From NCBI RefSeq assembly GCF_009908285.1, contig NZ_JAAARM010000036.1, forward strand, positions 1 to 62,417: a DNA stretch of 62,417 bases, given 5' to 3'. Origin of the DNA: Pseudomonas sp. Fl4BN1. GTDB lineage: Bacteria > Pseudomonadota > Gammaproteobacteria > Pseudomonadales > Pseudomonadaceae. Shown one piece after another: positions 26,568 through 35,118 of the stretch. Made by a program: the position numbers and the translations under genes. The notes below the pieces were generated by a model. That model did not search any database, was not told where the DNA came from, and worked only from the letters and a program-made list of their open reading frames with translations. The number at the start of each line of letters is the position of its first letter. The stretch's first letter is position 1.

Positions 26568-27464
26568 ATGGGGGCAGGACACAGTCACGGCCAAGTGCGG
26601 GCCGGACATGAACGCAAGTTGTGGATGGCCCTGGGGCTGACTGGCAGCTTTATGATCGCCGAGGTCATCGGCGCCTTTGTCACCGGCAGCCTGGCGCTGC
26701 TGTCAGATGCTGCACACATGATGACCGACACCCTGGCGTTGGCCATTTCCCTGGTGGCGATCCAGATTGCCAAGCGCCCGGCGGATCGCAAGCGCACCTT
26801 CGGTTACGCGCGCTTCGAGATCCTCGCTGCCGCGTTCAATGCTCTGCTGCTGTTTGTGGTGGCGTTCTACATCTTGTTCGAGGCTTGGCAACGCTTGCAG
26901 GCGCCGGCCGAAATCCAGTCCACGGGCATGCTGGTGATTGCGCTGCTGGGGTTGATCGTCAACCTGATCTCCATGGGCCTGCTGGCTTCAGGCAGCAGCG
27001 AAAGCCTCAACGTCAAGGGGGCCTACCTGGAAGTCTGGAGCGACATGCTGGGTTCGGTGGGGGTGATCATCGCCGCGGTGGTGATCATCTATACCGGCTG
27101 GGGCTGGGTCGACTCGGTGGTGGCGGCGGCCATTGGTTTCTGGGTGCTGCCACGGACCTGGACCTTGCTCAAGGAGAGCATGAACGTGCTCCTGCAAGGG
27201 GTGCCGGACGGAATCGATATCGATCAGGTGGAGCAGGGCATGCGCCAGGTACCTGGGGTCAGCGAGGTGCATGACTTGCATATATGGGCCCTGACCAGCG
27301 GCAAGAACGTGCTCAGTGCACATCTGGTGGCGCAGTTGGAGGGACGGGATGAGCAGGCGATCCTGGCGCAGGTCACCGAGTTGCTGCAGGAGCAGTTCGA
27401 CATCGCCCATGTCACCTTGCAGGTGGAGCAGGCGGGGTTTCATCAACAGCAGCCTGAGCACTGA
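26568..27464 (+). CDS. czcD: Cation diffusion facilitator CzcD (Co/Zn/Cd efflux)
   Basis: 298 aa, inner-membrane metal:proton antiporter of the CDF family. His-rich N-terminus (GAGHSHGQ), six transmembrane helices with the metal site HMMTD (S-DAAHMMTD in TM2) and EVWSDMLGS in TM5, and a C-terminal cytoplasmic metallochaperone-like domain (EVHDLHIWALTSG). ATG 26568 follows a strong AGGAGG. It exports Zn, Cd or Co to the periplasm, where CzcCBA can take over; its position beside czcR and czcCBA supports this. Confidence 0.92.
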   Translation: MGAGHSHGQVRAGHERKLWMALGLTGSFMIAEVIGAFVTGSLALLSDAAHMMTDTLALAISLVAIQIAKRPADRKRTFGYARFEILAAAFNALLLFVVAFYILFEAWQRLQAPAEIQSTGMLVIALLGLIVNLISMGLLASGSSESLNVKGAYLEVWSDMLGSVGVIIAAVVIIYTGWGWVDSVVAAAIGFWVLPRTWTLLKESMNVLLQGVPDGIDIDQVEQGMRQVPGVSEVHDLHIWALTSGKNVLSAHLVAQLEGRDEQAILAQVTELLQEQFDIAHVTLQVEQAGFHQQQPEH

Positions 27465-27537
27465 TGATGCTCTGCGGGTTACTTTCTTGATGGGTGCCGG
27501 TGCTGGCTCCTGCAACCGCGAATAGGTTGTTGCCGGC

Positions 27538-28212
27538 TCAGTCGCGCTCTTCGAGTACGTAACCCACGCCGCGCAAGGTGTGGATCAACTTGGTGTCGAA
27601 AGGATCGTCGATCTTCGCCCGCAAGCGGCGGATCGAGACTTCCACCACATTGGTGTCGCAGTCGAAATTCATGTCCCAGACAAAGGAGATGATCTGGGTC
27701 CGGGACAGCACCACGCCGCTCTGGCGCATCAGCAGGTGCAGCAAGGCGAACTCCTTGGTGGTCAGGTCGATGCGCTGTTTGCCGCGAAAGGCCCGATGCC
27801 GGCCCTGGTCCAGCTCCAGGTCGGCAACCCGCAGCACATCCGGTACCGGTGCCTGTTGGCTGCGGCGCATCAAGGTACGGACCCGGGCCAGCAACTCGGG
27901 AAACTCGAACGGCTTGACCAGGTAATCATCGGCACCCAGGTCCAGGCCCCTGATCTTGTCCGCCAGCCGTCCCTGGGCGGTGAGCATCATGACCCGGGTG
28001 TTGCTGTCCTCGCGGATCTGGCACAACACCCCCCAACCGTCGATGTATGGCAGGTTGACGTCGAGAATCACCAGGTCATACGCGTGCTGGCGGGTTAGGT
28101 GCAGGCCGTCCGCACCGGTGTTGGCGCAATCCACCACATAGCCACTTTCAGTCAGTCCCTGATGCAGGTAGTCGGCAGTTTTGAGTTCGTCTTCAATAAC
28201 CAGGATACGCAT
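27538..28212 (-). CDS. czcR: CzcR/CopR-type heavy-metal response regulator
   Basis: 224 aa OmpR-class regulator. Receiver domain with acidic residues ED near residue 8, phospho-acceptor D in LVILDVNLPYIDGW (about residue 51), and K in LVKPFEF. A C-terminal winged helix follows (TTKEFALLHLLM...VWDMNFDCDTNVVEVSIRRLRAKID). It closely resembles CzcR/CopR, which turn on czcCBA in response to Zn, Cd or Co. No histidine kinase gene follows; the gene converges on czcD after a 73-bp gap, so the kinase must be elsewhere. Divergent from czcC with a shared 387-bp regulatory region. Confidence 0.9.
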   Translation of the reverse strand: MRILVIEDELKTADYLHQGLTESGYVVDCANTGADGLHLTRQHAYDLVILDVNLPYIDGWGVLCQIREDSNTRVMMLTAQGRLADKIRGLDLGADDYLVKPFEFPELLARVRTLMRRSQQAPVPDVLRVADLELDQGRHRAFRGKQRIDLTTKEFALLHLLMRQSGVVLSRTQIISFVWDMNFDCDTNVVEVSIRRLRAKIDDPFDTKLIHTLRGVGYVLEERD

Positions 28213-28599
28213 GCTGATGAGGTTCTCGGCAGATAAGAGGCAGTGCAAGAAAGTCGCGAATAAGAACTGGATTAATGAGCTGGAAGAACACCTGCCCATG
28301 TGCAGTTTCAAATGCTGGAAAGTTAGGCTGCAGCACTTTGAAAGTATCAGCGCGGATATCTTGGAGTGGCCGGATATTAATACAAAACCTTGATCCAGAG
28401 CCTTGGCTAACGGATTTGTAATATTTGCGCCACCCTGCTGATAAGGAGTGAAAGTTAAAGTTGGCCGATCTTGAAACGCTCTCTTTCAATGGGCGGAATG
28501 TTGCAGTTTCATATCGGCTAAATACTCTTTTGAATACCTGACGATATGTTCCGCTGCCGTTCCGCAGCCACTTTGCCTCTGTAGGGGCCGGAACCTGTC
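28213..28599. promoter_or_regulatory. Divergent czcR / czcC control region with inverted repeats
   Basis: This 387-bp gap is AT-richer than its flanks and has no ORF I would support. It contains an imperfect inverted repeat TTTCAAATGCTG / CAGCACTTTGAAA (28306-28317, 28331-28343), a second TTGAAA-N7-TTTCAA (28471-28489), and TAACGGATTTGTAAT (28408-28422). The last resembles the CopR/CzcR box as I remember it (TGACAnnAnnGTAAT). These are candidate binding sites for CzcR; the assignment is inference. Confidence 0.45.
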
Positions 28600-29850
28600 A
28601 TGTCGAACTTCCCGAGAACACCCGCCCAGGCTGTGCGGTTCTGCTCTGCGGTGCTGCTACTGGCTTTTGCCGCGCAGTCTGTGAGCGCCGCTGAACAACC
28701 CGCGTTGAGCCTCGACAGCGCCCTGGCCAAGGCCTTTGCCAACAACCCTGAACTGGCCGCTGCACGCTGGGAGATCGAGATTGCCCAGGGCGCGCGCCAG
28801 CAGGCGGGGCTGATACCCAATCCGGTGCTGTCGGTGGATGCCGAAGACACCCGGAGGGATTCGCGCACCACCTCGATCAAGCTCAGCCAGGCGCTGGAGC
28901 TGGGGGGCAAGCGCGGGGCCCGGGTGGAGGTGGCCAGTCGCGCTCAGAAATTGGCAGACCTGGAGCTGGAACGTCGACGCAATCAACTGCGTGCCGATGT
29001 GCTGGAGGTGTATTACGCCGCCTTGCGGGCCCAGGAGCGCACGCAACTGGCCGGACGTTCCCTGGCCCTGGCCGAGCGTGGCCTCAGCGTGGCCCAGGGC
29101 CGGGTCAATGCCGGCAAGGCCTCGCCGGTGGAAGCCACTCGGGCCCAGGTACAACTGGCGGAGATTCGCCTGGAACTCAACCGTGGGCAGATGGAGCAGG
29201 ACAACGCCTATCGGCAGTTGGCCAGGGTTACAGGCACTGCCACCACGGATTTTGGCGCGGTGCAGGAACAGCCGTTGACGGTGGCCCCGCTGCCAGCTTC
29301 GGCGCAGTTGTTGAGTCGTTTGCAGGAGACTGCGGAACTGCGCCTGGCGGAGCAGGAAATCGTCCAGCGCGAGGCGTCCCTGGGCCTGGAAAAAGCCCAG
29401 CGCATCCCCGACCTCGACGTCAGCATCGGCAGCCAGTACGACGCCACGGTTCGTGAACGGGTGAACCTGGTGGGGCTGTCGATGCCGTTGCCGCTGTTCA
29501 ACCGCAACCAGGGCAATGTGCTCTCCGCCGCTCGGCGTGCCGATCAGGCCCGCGACCTGCGTAACGCCACCGAGCTGCGTCTGCGCACTGAAACCCGCCA
29601 GGCGCTGGCGCAATGGAGCACGGCAAAGGGCGAAGTGCAGTCCTTCAACCAGACCATCCTGCCCGCCGCCCAGAGCGCGGTGGACAGCGCCACCCGCGGC
29701 TTCGAGATGGGCAAGTTCAGTTTCCTCGAAGTCCTGGACGCGCAGCGCACGTTGATCGGTGCTCGCAGCCAGTACCTTGCCGCCGTGGCGCAAACCACCG
29801 ATGCCTGGGTGCGGATCGAACGCATCTATGGCGACCTCAGCGGTTGGTGA
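28600..29850 (+). CDS. czcC: CzcC, outer-membrane factor of the Co/Zn/Cd RND pump
   Basis: 416 aa TolC-like outer-membrane efflux protein. Signal peptide (FCSAVLLLAFAAQSVSA, about residues 14-30), then two outer-membrane factor repeats with long helical stretches, including SMPLPLFNRNQGN, typical of the CzcC/CusC branch. It forms the trimeric exit duct for CzcB and CzcA. First gene of czcC-orf-czcB-czcA; its stop overlaps a small ORF by GTGA. Confidence 0.92.
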   Translation: MSNFPRTPAQAVRFCSAVLLLAFAAQSVSAAEQPALSLDSALAKAFANNPELAAARWEIEIAQGARQQAGLIPNPVLSVDAEDTRRDSRTTSIKLSQALELGGKRGARVEVASRAQKLADLELERRRNQLRADVLEVYYAALRAQERTQLAGRSLALAERGLSVAQGRVNAGKASPVEATRAQVQLAEIRLELNRGQMEQDNAYRQLARVTGTATTDFGAVQEQPLTVAPLPASAQLLSRLQETAELRLAEQEIVQREASLGLEKAQRIPDLDVSIGSQYDATVRERVNLVGLSMPLPLFNRNQGNVLSAARRADQARDLRNATELRLRTETRQALAQWSTAKGEVQSFNQTILPAAQSAVDSATRGFEMGKFSFLEVLDAQRTLIGARSQYLAAVAQTTDAWVRIERIYGDLSGW

Positions 29851-30005
29851 AATCCCGCGGGTTGCGGCTGGCATGCCTCGCCGCGTTGCTGCTCAGCGAC
29901 TGCAGCGCGATGCCTGCGGCAACCACCGATGAGCTACCCCGGCACTGGTGCATTCACGAATGGCACCGGGCCCTCGGCGAATTTTTCTTTCCATCGACCT
30001 CGTAA
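29847..30005 (+). CDS. Small secreted or lipoprotein-like ORF between czcC and czcB
   Basis: 52 aa, starting at a GTG that overlaps the czcC stop (GTGA), the usual sign of translational coupling. Its N-terminus reads KSRGLRLACLAALLLSDCSA: two to four positive charges, a hydrophobic core and LSDC, a poor lipobox (D at -1) or a signal peptidase I substrate. The remainder (LPRHWCIHEWHRALGEFFF) has His, Cys and Trp that could bind metal. No family recognised. The alternative is that it is a chance frame, but it fills most of a 200-bp gap in an otherwise compact operon. Confidence 0.5.
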   Translation: MKSRGLRLACLAALLLSDCSAMPAATTDELPRHWCIHEWHRALGEFFFPSTS

Positions 30006-30050
30006 GGCTGCGCCTGGCGCCGCCGTCCCTCGATTCTTTCAGGAGCACCC

Positions 30051-31235
30051 ATGGACAAAAAACGCAGCCTTGTTGTGGCGATCACGGCGGTGGCCGGCCT
30101 GGGGCTGGCAGCCTTGCTGCTGCCGGACCTGTTGGCCAATCCGCAACCTGTCAGCCTCCAGGCCCCTGCTGCGAGTGAGCCGGCCGGGCATGCTGAGGAG
30201 GAGCCGGAAGGTCACTTGGAACTCAGCGCCGAACAGATCAGCAGCGCCGGCATCGAACTGATCGTGGCCGGTCCGCGCGGGATCAATCGCCTGCTCAGCC
30301 TGCCGGGGGAGATTCGTTTCGACGAGGACCGTACTTCCCATATCGTGCCGCGGGCCGCCGGGGTGGTGGAGTCGGTCAAGGCCAACCTCGGCCAGAGCGT
30401 GAAGAAGGGGGACTTGCTAGCGGTCATCGCCAGCCAGCAGATCTCTGACCTGCGCAGCGAATTGGCGGGCGCCGGCCGCAGGGTCGAACTGGCCCGTACC
30501 ACCTTTGCGCGCGAACGCCAGTTGTGGGTCGATCAGATCTCCGCCGAGCAGGATTACCTGCTGGCGCGCCAGACCCTGCAAGAGGCGGAAATCGCCCTCA
30601 ACAACGCTCGGCAGAAAATGAACGCCCTGAGTGGCAGCGCGCAACTGGTGGGCGGCAATCGCTACGAAATGCGCGCGCCGTTCGACGGCGTGGTGGTGGA
30701 AAAACACTTGAGCGTCGGCGAGGTGGTCAGTGAAACCAGCGCGGCCTTCACCCTGTCCGACCTGTCCCAGGTCTGGGTCACGTTCGGGGTATTTCCCAAG
30801 GACTTGAACAAGGTCCAGGTCGGCAAGCCCGTCACCGTCCATTCCACAGAGCTGGGCACTCAGGTGCAGGGCCGGGTCGCCTATGTCGGCAGCCTGCTGG
30901 GCGAACAGACACGCACCGCCACGGTGCGGGTCACGGTGCCTAATCCTGACGATGCCTGGCGGCCGGGGTTGTTTGTCTCGGTACAGGTGGCAACCGACAG
31001 CTATGAGGCGGGTGTGGTCGTGCCGCAAAGCGCGATTCAGACCGTAGAAGATAAACCCTCGGTATTCGTGCGCAACGCCGAAGGTTTCCAGGCTACGCCG
31101 GTGGTGCTGGGCGGCAGCGAAGGCGGCTTCGTCGAAATCAAGCAGGGGCTGGATGCTGGAGTACAGGTGGCCTCCACTGGCAGCTTCATCCTCAAGTCCG
31201 AACTGGGCAAAGGCTCGGCTGAACACGGCCATTGA
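30051..31235 (+). CDS. czcB: CzcB, periplasmic adaptor of the Co/Zn/Cd RND pump
   Basis: 394 aa membrane-fusion protein. An N-terminal membrane anchor (SLVVAITAVAGLGLAALLL) is followed by a GHAEEEPEGH stretch rich in His and Glu, a lipoyl-type domain (PRAAGVVESVKANLGQSVKKGD), a helical hairpin (about 150-210) and beta-barrel domains. It links CzcA to CzcC and may hand periplasmic metal to the pump. ATG 30051 follows AGGAG. Only 44 bases separate it from czcA. Confidence 0.92.
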   Translation: MDKKRSLVVAITAVAGLGLAALLLPDLLANPQPVSLQAPAASEPAGHAEEEPEGHLELSAEQISSAGIELIVAGPRGINRLLSLPGEIRFDEDRTSHIVPRAAGVVESVKANLGQSVKKGDLLAVIASQQISDLRSELAGAGRRVELARTTFARERQLWVDQISAEQDYLLARQTLQEAEIALNNARQKMNALSGSAQLVGGNRYEMRAPFDGVVVEKHLSVGEVVSETSAAFTLSDLSQVWVTFGVFPKDLNKVQVGKPVTVHSTELGTQVQGRVAYVGSLLGEQTRTATVRVTVPNPDDAWRPGLFVSVQVATDSYEAGVVVPQSAIQTVEDKPSVFVRNAEGFQATPVVLGGSEGGFVEIKQGLDAGVQVASTGSFILKSELGKGSAEHGH

Positions 31236-31279
31236 TTCGCAGCACCCCCCGAGCGGCTACACATACAGAGTGACTTCCC

Positions 31280-34200
31280 ATGTTTGAACGCATCATTCAA
31301 TTCGCTATCGAGCAGCGCCTGATCGTGCTGCTGGCAGTGCTGCTGATGGCCGGGGTGGGCATCGCCAGCTACCAGAAACTGCCCATCGACGCGGTACCGG
31401 ACATCACCAACGTCCAGGTCCAGGTCAACACCTCCATGCCCGGCTACTCGCCTTTGGAAACCGAGCAGCGCATTACCTACCCGGTGGAGGTGGCGATGGC
31501 CGGTCTGCCGGGTCTGGAGCAGACGCGGTCGACCTCGCGTTCGGGCCTGTCCCAGGTCACGGTGATCTTCAAGGAGGGCACCGACCTGTACTTCGCCCGC
31601 CAGTTGGTCAACGAACGCCTGCAAGTGGCCCGCGAGAAACTGCCCGAGGGTGTGGAGGCGAGCATGGGCCCGATCTCCACCGGCTTGGGCGAGATCTTCT
31701 TCTGGACCGTGGAGGCCGAGGAGGGGGCGCTCAAGGAGGATGGCACGCCCTACACGCCGACCGACCTGCGGGTGATCCAGGACTGGGTGATCGCCCCGCA
31801 GCTGCGCAACGTGCCGGGTGTGGCCGAGATCAACACCATCGGCGGTTTCGCCAAGGTCTATCAGATCGCCCCGGACCCCAAGCGCCTGGCGGCCTACAAC
31901 CTGAGCCTGAGCGACCTGATGACCGCGCTGGAGCGCAACAACGCCAACGTCGGTGCCGGCTACATCGAGCGCAACGGCCAGCAGTTGCTGATCCGCGCGC
32001 CGGGCCAGGTCAAGTCCATCGAAGACATCGCCAACATCGTGATCAACACTGTGGACGGCACGCCGATTCGCGTCAGCAACGTGGCGACCGTGGACATTGG
32101 TCGTGAGTTGCGTACCGGTGCGGCCACCGAAAACGGCCGCGAAGTGGTGCTCGGCACGGTGTTCATGCTGGTGGGTGAAAACAGCCGCACCGTGTCGCAG
32201 GTAGTCGGCGCCAAGCTGGCCGAGATCAACCGTTCGCTGCCCAAGGGCGTGACGGCGGTGACCGTCTACGACCGCACCAACCTGGTGGACAAGGCCGTGG
32301 CCACGGTGAAGAAAAACCTGCTCGAAGGCGCGTTGCTGGTCATCGCCATTCTGTTCCTGTTCCTGGGCAATATCCGTGCGGCGCTGATCACCGCGATGGT
32401 GATCCCGCTGGCGATGCTGTTCACCTTTACCGGGATGTTCACCAACAAGGTCAGTGCCAACCTGATGAGCCTGGGGGCCCTGGACTTCGGGATCATCGTC
32501 GATGGCGCGGTGGTGATCGTCGAGAACGCCATTCGCCGCCTGGCCCATGCGCAGAAACATCATGGGCGTTTGCTGACCCGCTCCGAACGCCTGCATGAAG
32601 TCTTTGCCGCGGCCAAGGAAGCCCGGCGCGCGCTGATCTACGGACAGCTGATCATCATGGTGGTGTACCTGCCGATCTTTGCCCTGTCCGGGGTGGCCGG
32701 GAAGATGTTCCACCCGATGGCCTTCACTGTGGTGATCGCCTTGCTGGGGGCGATGATTCTCTCGGTGACCTTTGTGCCAGCGGCGATTGCGTTGTTTGTC
32801 ACCGGCAAGGTCAAGGAGGAGGAAAACTTCGTCATGCGCAACGCTCGGCGTGGTTACGAACCGGTGCTCAACTGGGTCATGAACCATCGCTCCCTGGCCT
32901 TCGGCCTGGCGTTCCTCACGGTGTTGTTGTCGGGCCTGGTGGCCAGCCGCATGGGCAGCGAGTTTATCCCTAGCCTGAGTGAAGGTGACTTCGCCCAGCA
33001 GGCGATGCGCGTGCCGGATGCCAGTCTCACGCAATCGGTGGAAATGCAGAAAGCCCTGGAGAAAGCCCTGGTGGCCCAGGTACCGGAAATCGAGCGCGTG
33101 TTCGCCCGTACCGGCACCGCCGAGATCGCTTCCGATGTGATGCCGCCGAACATCTCCGACGCCTACCTGATGCTCAAGCCCAAGGACCAGTGGCCGGACC
33201 CGCGCAAGTCGCGCGAGGCAATCATTGCCGATATCGAGCGGGTCAGTAACAGCCAGCCGGGTAACGTCTATGAGCTGTCGCAGCCGATCCAGCTGCGCTT
33301 CAACGAGCTGATTTCCGGGGTGCGCAGTGACGTCGCGGTGAAGGTCTTCGGCGACGATATGGACGTATTGAACAAGACCGCCGAGGAAATCTCGCAGACC
33401 TTGCAGAAGCTGGAGGGCGCCGCCGAGGTGAAGGTGCAGCAGACCTCCGGTTTGCCGGTGCTGACGGTGAGTGTCGACCGTGACAAGGCCGCGCGCTTTG
33501 GCCTCAACGTGGGTGATGTGCAGGACGCAGTGGCGATTGCGGTCGGTGGCCGTAAGGCCGGCATCCTGTATGAAGGCGACCGGCGCTTCGACATGCTGGT
33601 GCGCATGTCCGACCCGATGCGCACCGACATCGACGGGCTTTCGCGCTTGCTGATTCCGGTGGCCGCGAGCGCCGGCAGCAGCAATGGCCAACTGGGGTTC
33701 ATTGCCTTGTCGGAAGTGGCCAATGTCGATCTGGTGCTCGGCCCGGCCCAGGTCAGCCGTGAGAATGGCAAGCGTCTGGTGATTGTCAGCGCCAACGTGC
33801 GAGGGCGAGACATGGGGTCGTTTGTCGAGGAGGCCACTGTAGCCATCGGCGACAAGGTGACGATCCCCACAGGTTATTGGATCACCTGGGGGGGGCAGTT
33901 CGAGCAGTTGCAGGAGGCCTCCAAGCGCCTGGAAATCGTGGTGCCGGTGGCGCTGCTGTTGGTGTTCGGCTTGCTGTTCATGATGTTCAACAACCTCAAG
34001 GATGGGCTGCTGGTGTTCACCGGGATTCCCTTCGCCCTGACGGGCGGGATCATGGCGTTGTGGCTGCGGGATATCCCGCTGTCGATCTCGGCGGGGGTGG
34101 GTTTTATCGCCCTGTCCGGGGTGGCCGTGCTCAATGGCCTGGTGATGATCGCTTTCATCCGCAACCTGCGTGAGGAAGGGCGAACGCTTGCGGTGGCGGT

Positions 34201-34444
34201 CAACGAAGGGGCACTGACCCGGTTGCGGCCGGTGCTGATGACCGCGCTGGTTGCCTCCCTCGGCTTCATCCCCATGGCCCTGGCCACCGGTACCGGTGCC
34301 GAAGTGCAGCGGCCGCTGGCCACCGTGGTGATCGGCGGCATTATCTCCTCTACCGCCTTGACCCTGCTGGTCTTGCCTGCGCTGTATTACTGGGCGCATC
34401 GCAAGGAGGAGGAGCGGGAGTTGCAGGACATGCTGAGCAACTGA
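31280..34444 (+). CDS. czcA: CzcA, heavy-metal RND efflux transporter
   Basis: 1,054 aa inner-membrane proton-driven pump of the HME-RND class. The family signature DFGIIVDGAVVIVEN in TM4 carries the acidic relay residues typical of Co/Zn/Cd (HME1) pumps. Two large periplasmic loops and 12 membrane helices are apparent (first LIVLLAVLLMAGVGIASY; last ALTLLVLPALYYWAH). It moves divalent cations from periplasm or cytoplasm out through CzcC. Full length; followed by a strong terminator. Confidence 0.95.
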   Translation: MFERIIQFAIEQRLIVLLAVLLMAGVGIASYQKLPIDAVPDITNVQVQVNTSMPGYSPLETEQRITYPVEVAMAGLPGLEQTRSTSRSGLSQVTVIFKEGTDLYFARQLVNERLQVAREKLPEGVEASMGPISTGLGEIFFWTVEAEEGALKEDGTPYTPTDLRVIQDWVIAPQLRNVPGVAEINTIGGFAKVYQIAPDPKRLAAYNLSLSDLMTALERNNANVGAGYIERNGQQLLIRAPGQVKSIEDIANIVINTVDGTPIRVSNVATVDIGRELRTGAATENGREVVLGTVFMLVGENSRTVSQVVGAKLAEINRSLPKGVTAVTVYDRTNLVDKAVATVKKNLLEGALLVIAILFLFLGNIRAALITAMVIPLAMLFTFTGMFTNKVSANLMSLGALDFGIIVDGAVVIVENAIRRLAHAQKHHGRLLTRSERLHEVFAAAKEARRALIYGQLIIMVVYLPIFALSGVAGKMFHPMAFTVVIALLGAMILSVTFVPAAIALFVTGKVKEEENFVMRNARRGYEPVLNWVMNHRSLAFGLAFLTVLLSGLVASRMGSEFIPSLSEGDFAQQAMRVPDASLTQSVEMQKALEKALVAQVPEIERVFARTGTAEIASDVMPPNISDAYLMLKPKDQWPDPRKSREAIIADIERVSNSQPGNVYELSQPIQLRFNELISGVRSDVAVKVFGDDMDVLNKTAEEISQTLQKLEGAAEVKVQQTSGLPVLTVSVDRDKAARFGLNVGDVQDAVAIAVGGRKAGILYEGDRRFDMLVRMSDPMRTDIDGLSRLLIPVAASAGSSNGQLGFIALSEVANVDLVLGPAQVSRENGKRLVIVSANVRGRDMGSFVEEATVAIGDKVTIPTGYWITWGGQFEQLQEASKRLEIVVPVALLLVFGLLFMMFNNLKDGLLVFTGIPFALTGGIMALWLRDIPLSISAGVGFIALSGVAVLNGLVMIAFIRNLREEGRTLAVAVNEGALTRLRPVLMTALVASLGFIPMALATGTGAEVQRPLATVVIGGIISSTALTLLVLPALYYWAHRKEEERELQDMLSN

Positions 34445-34464
34445 CCGCTTGCCTGGCATCACCC

Positions 34465-34498
34465 AACCCCGCCCCTGTGACCCAGGGGCGGGGTTTTT
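34465..34498 (+). terminator. Intrinsic terminator of the czc operon
   Basis: A stem of 13 bp (34465-34477 with 34483-34495, AACCCCGCCCCTG), loop TGACC, followed by a T tract; 21 bases after the czcA stop. Confidence 0.93.
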
Positions 34499-34534
34499 AT
34501 TTCCCTGGCGTACTTCCCAATCCTGGGGCCGAAC

Positions 34535-34590
34535 CTGTAGCCGTGTCGCACCTGCATCGTTGCGATCGACCGGTGTAGCCGCTGCCCCAA
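34535..34590. repeat. Degenerate CTGTAGCC-family repeat
   Basis: CTGTAGCCGTG at 34535-34545 and GTGTAGCCGCTGCCCC at 34573-34588 are two same-direction matches to the repeat arms seen at 11421-11546 and 59383-59486. No full palindrome remains, suggesting a decayed copy. Confidence 0.4.
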
Positions 34591-34618
34591 GGTTGGATGC
34601 CGAGGACAAATCGCAGGC

Positions 34619-34645
34619 AAAAAAAAGCGCCCCAAACGGGACGCT
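34619..34645 (-). terminator. Intrinsic terminator (minus strand)
   Basis: On the minus strand AGCGTCCC-GTTT-GGGGCGCT forms an 8-bp stem followed by seven T. A second inverted repeat, ATTCATCTCT / AGAGATGAAT (34650-34659, 34689-34698), precedes it. Together they end the transcript of the small secreted protein gene. Confidence 0.85.
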
Positions 34646-34719
34646 AAAAATTCATCTCTTTCCAAAGGAGCATCAAAAAAAACGCTTCAGAGATGAATGT
34701 GCTCTGCAGGCAATTGCCG

Positions 34720-34941
34720 TCAAATATCTTCTTCGGCCGCCGGCGGCGTTGAAGCATCGGGGGGGCTATTGCCGGTGCCACCGGTGGTGGCAGTTTCCTG
34801 GTTGGCTTCGCCGTGAATCTGCTCCTGGCTGGCCAGGAAGGCTTCGCGGACCTGCTGTGGGCGTTCGCTGCCATCAGCAGCCCAGACAGCGGAGCTGGTA
34901 GTGGCCAGAAGGCCGATCAACAACAGTTGGGTTGGGTGCAT
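34720..34941 (-). CDS. Small secreted protein of unknown function
   Basis: 73 aa. Clear signal peptide (MHPTQLLLIGLLATTSSAVWA, cut before ADGSERPQQ) and a short, Gln/Glu/Thr/Pro-rich mature part ending PPAAEEDI. AGGAG lies nine bases before ATG 34941; the longer frame to 35019 has no such support. No family recognised. Its place between czcA and an OprD porin suggests an envelope role tied to the metal locus, but that is only inference. Confidence 0.7.
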   Translation of the reverse strand: MHPTQLLLIGLLATTSSAVWAADGSERPQQVREAFLASQEQIHGEANQETATTGGTGNSPPDASTPPAAEEDI

Positions 34942-35084
34942 GGACGCTCTCCTGACACGCTGTCCGGCCGTGGGAAAGTACGGCAAGTCCAAGTGTGTCC
35001 GGGAGTATATGGAGGCCAACCTAACGAGAAGGTGAGGCTGATATTACAGTTCTGAAAGCCATGAGTCTGTGAAGAAGTTTTAAC

Positions 35085-35110
35085 GCCGGACAGGCCTCAA
35101 CCTGCCCGGC
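35085..35110 (-). terminator. Terminator-like hairpin after oprD
   Basis: A ten-pair stem on the minus strand (GCCGGGCAGG / CCTGTCCGGC, one G-U pair, loop TTGAGG) nine bases after the porin stop. The following GTTAAAAC is only weakly U-rich. Confidence 0.6.
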
Positions 35111-35118
35111 CAGAGAGG

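Noticed and set aside
31037..34609. Very long open frame antisense to czcA (1,190 codons)
   Set aside because: Shadow of czcA third-position GC bias; rich in His/Gln/Gly/Arg, no family features, no ribosome-binding site.
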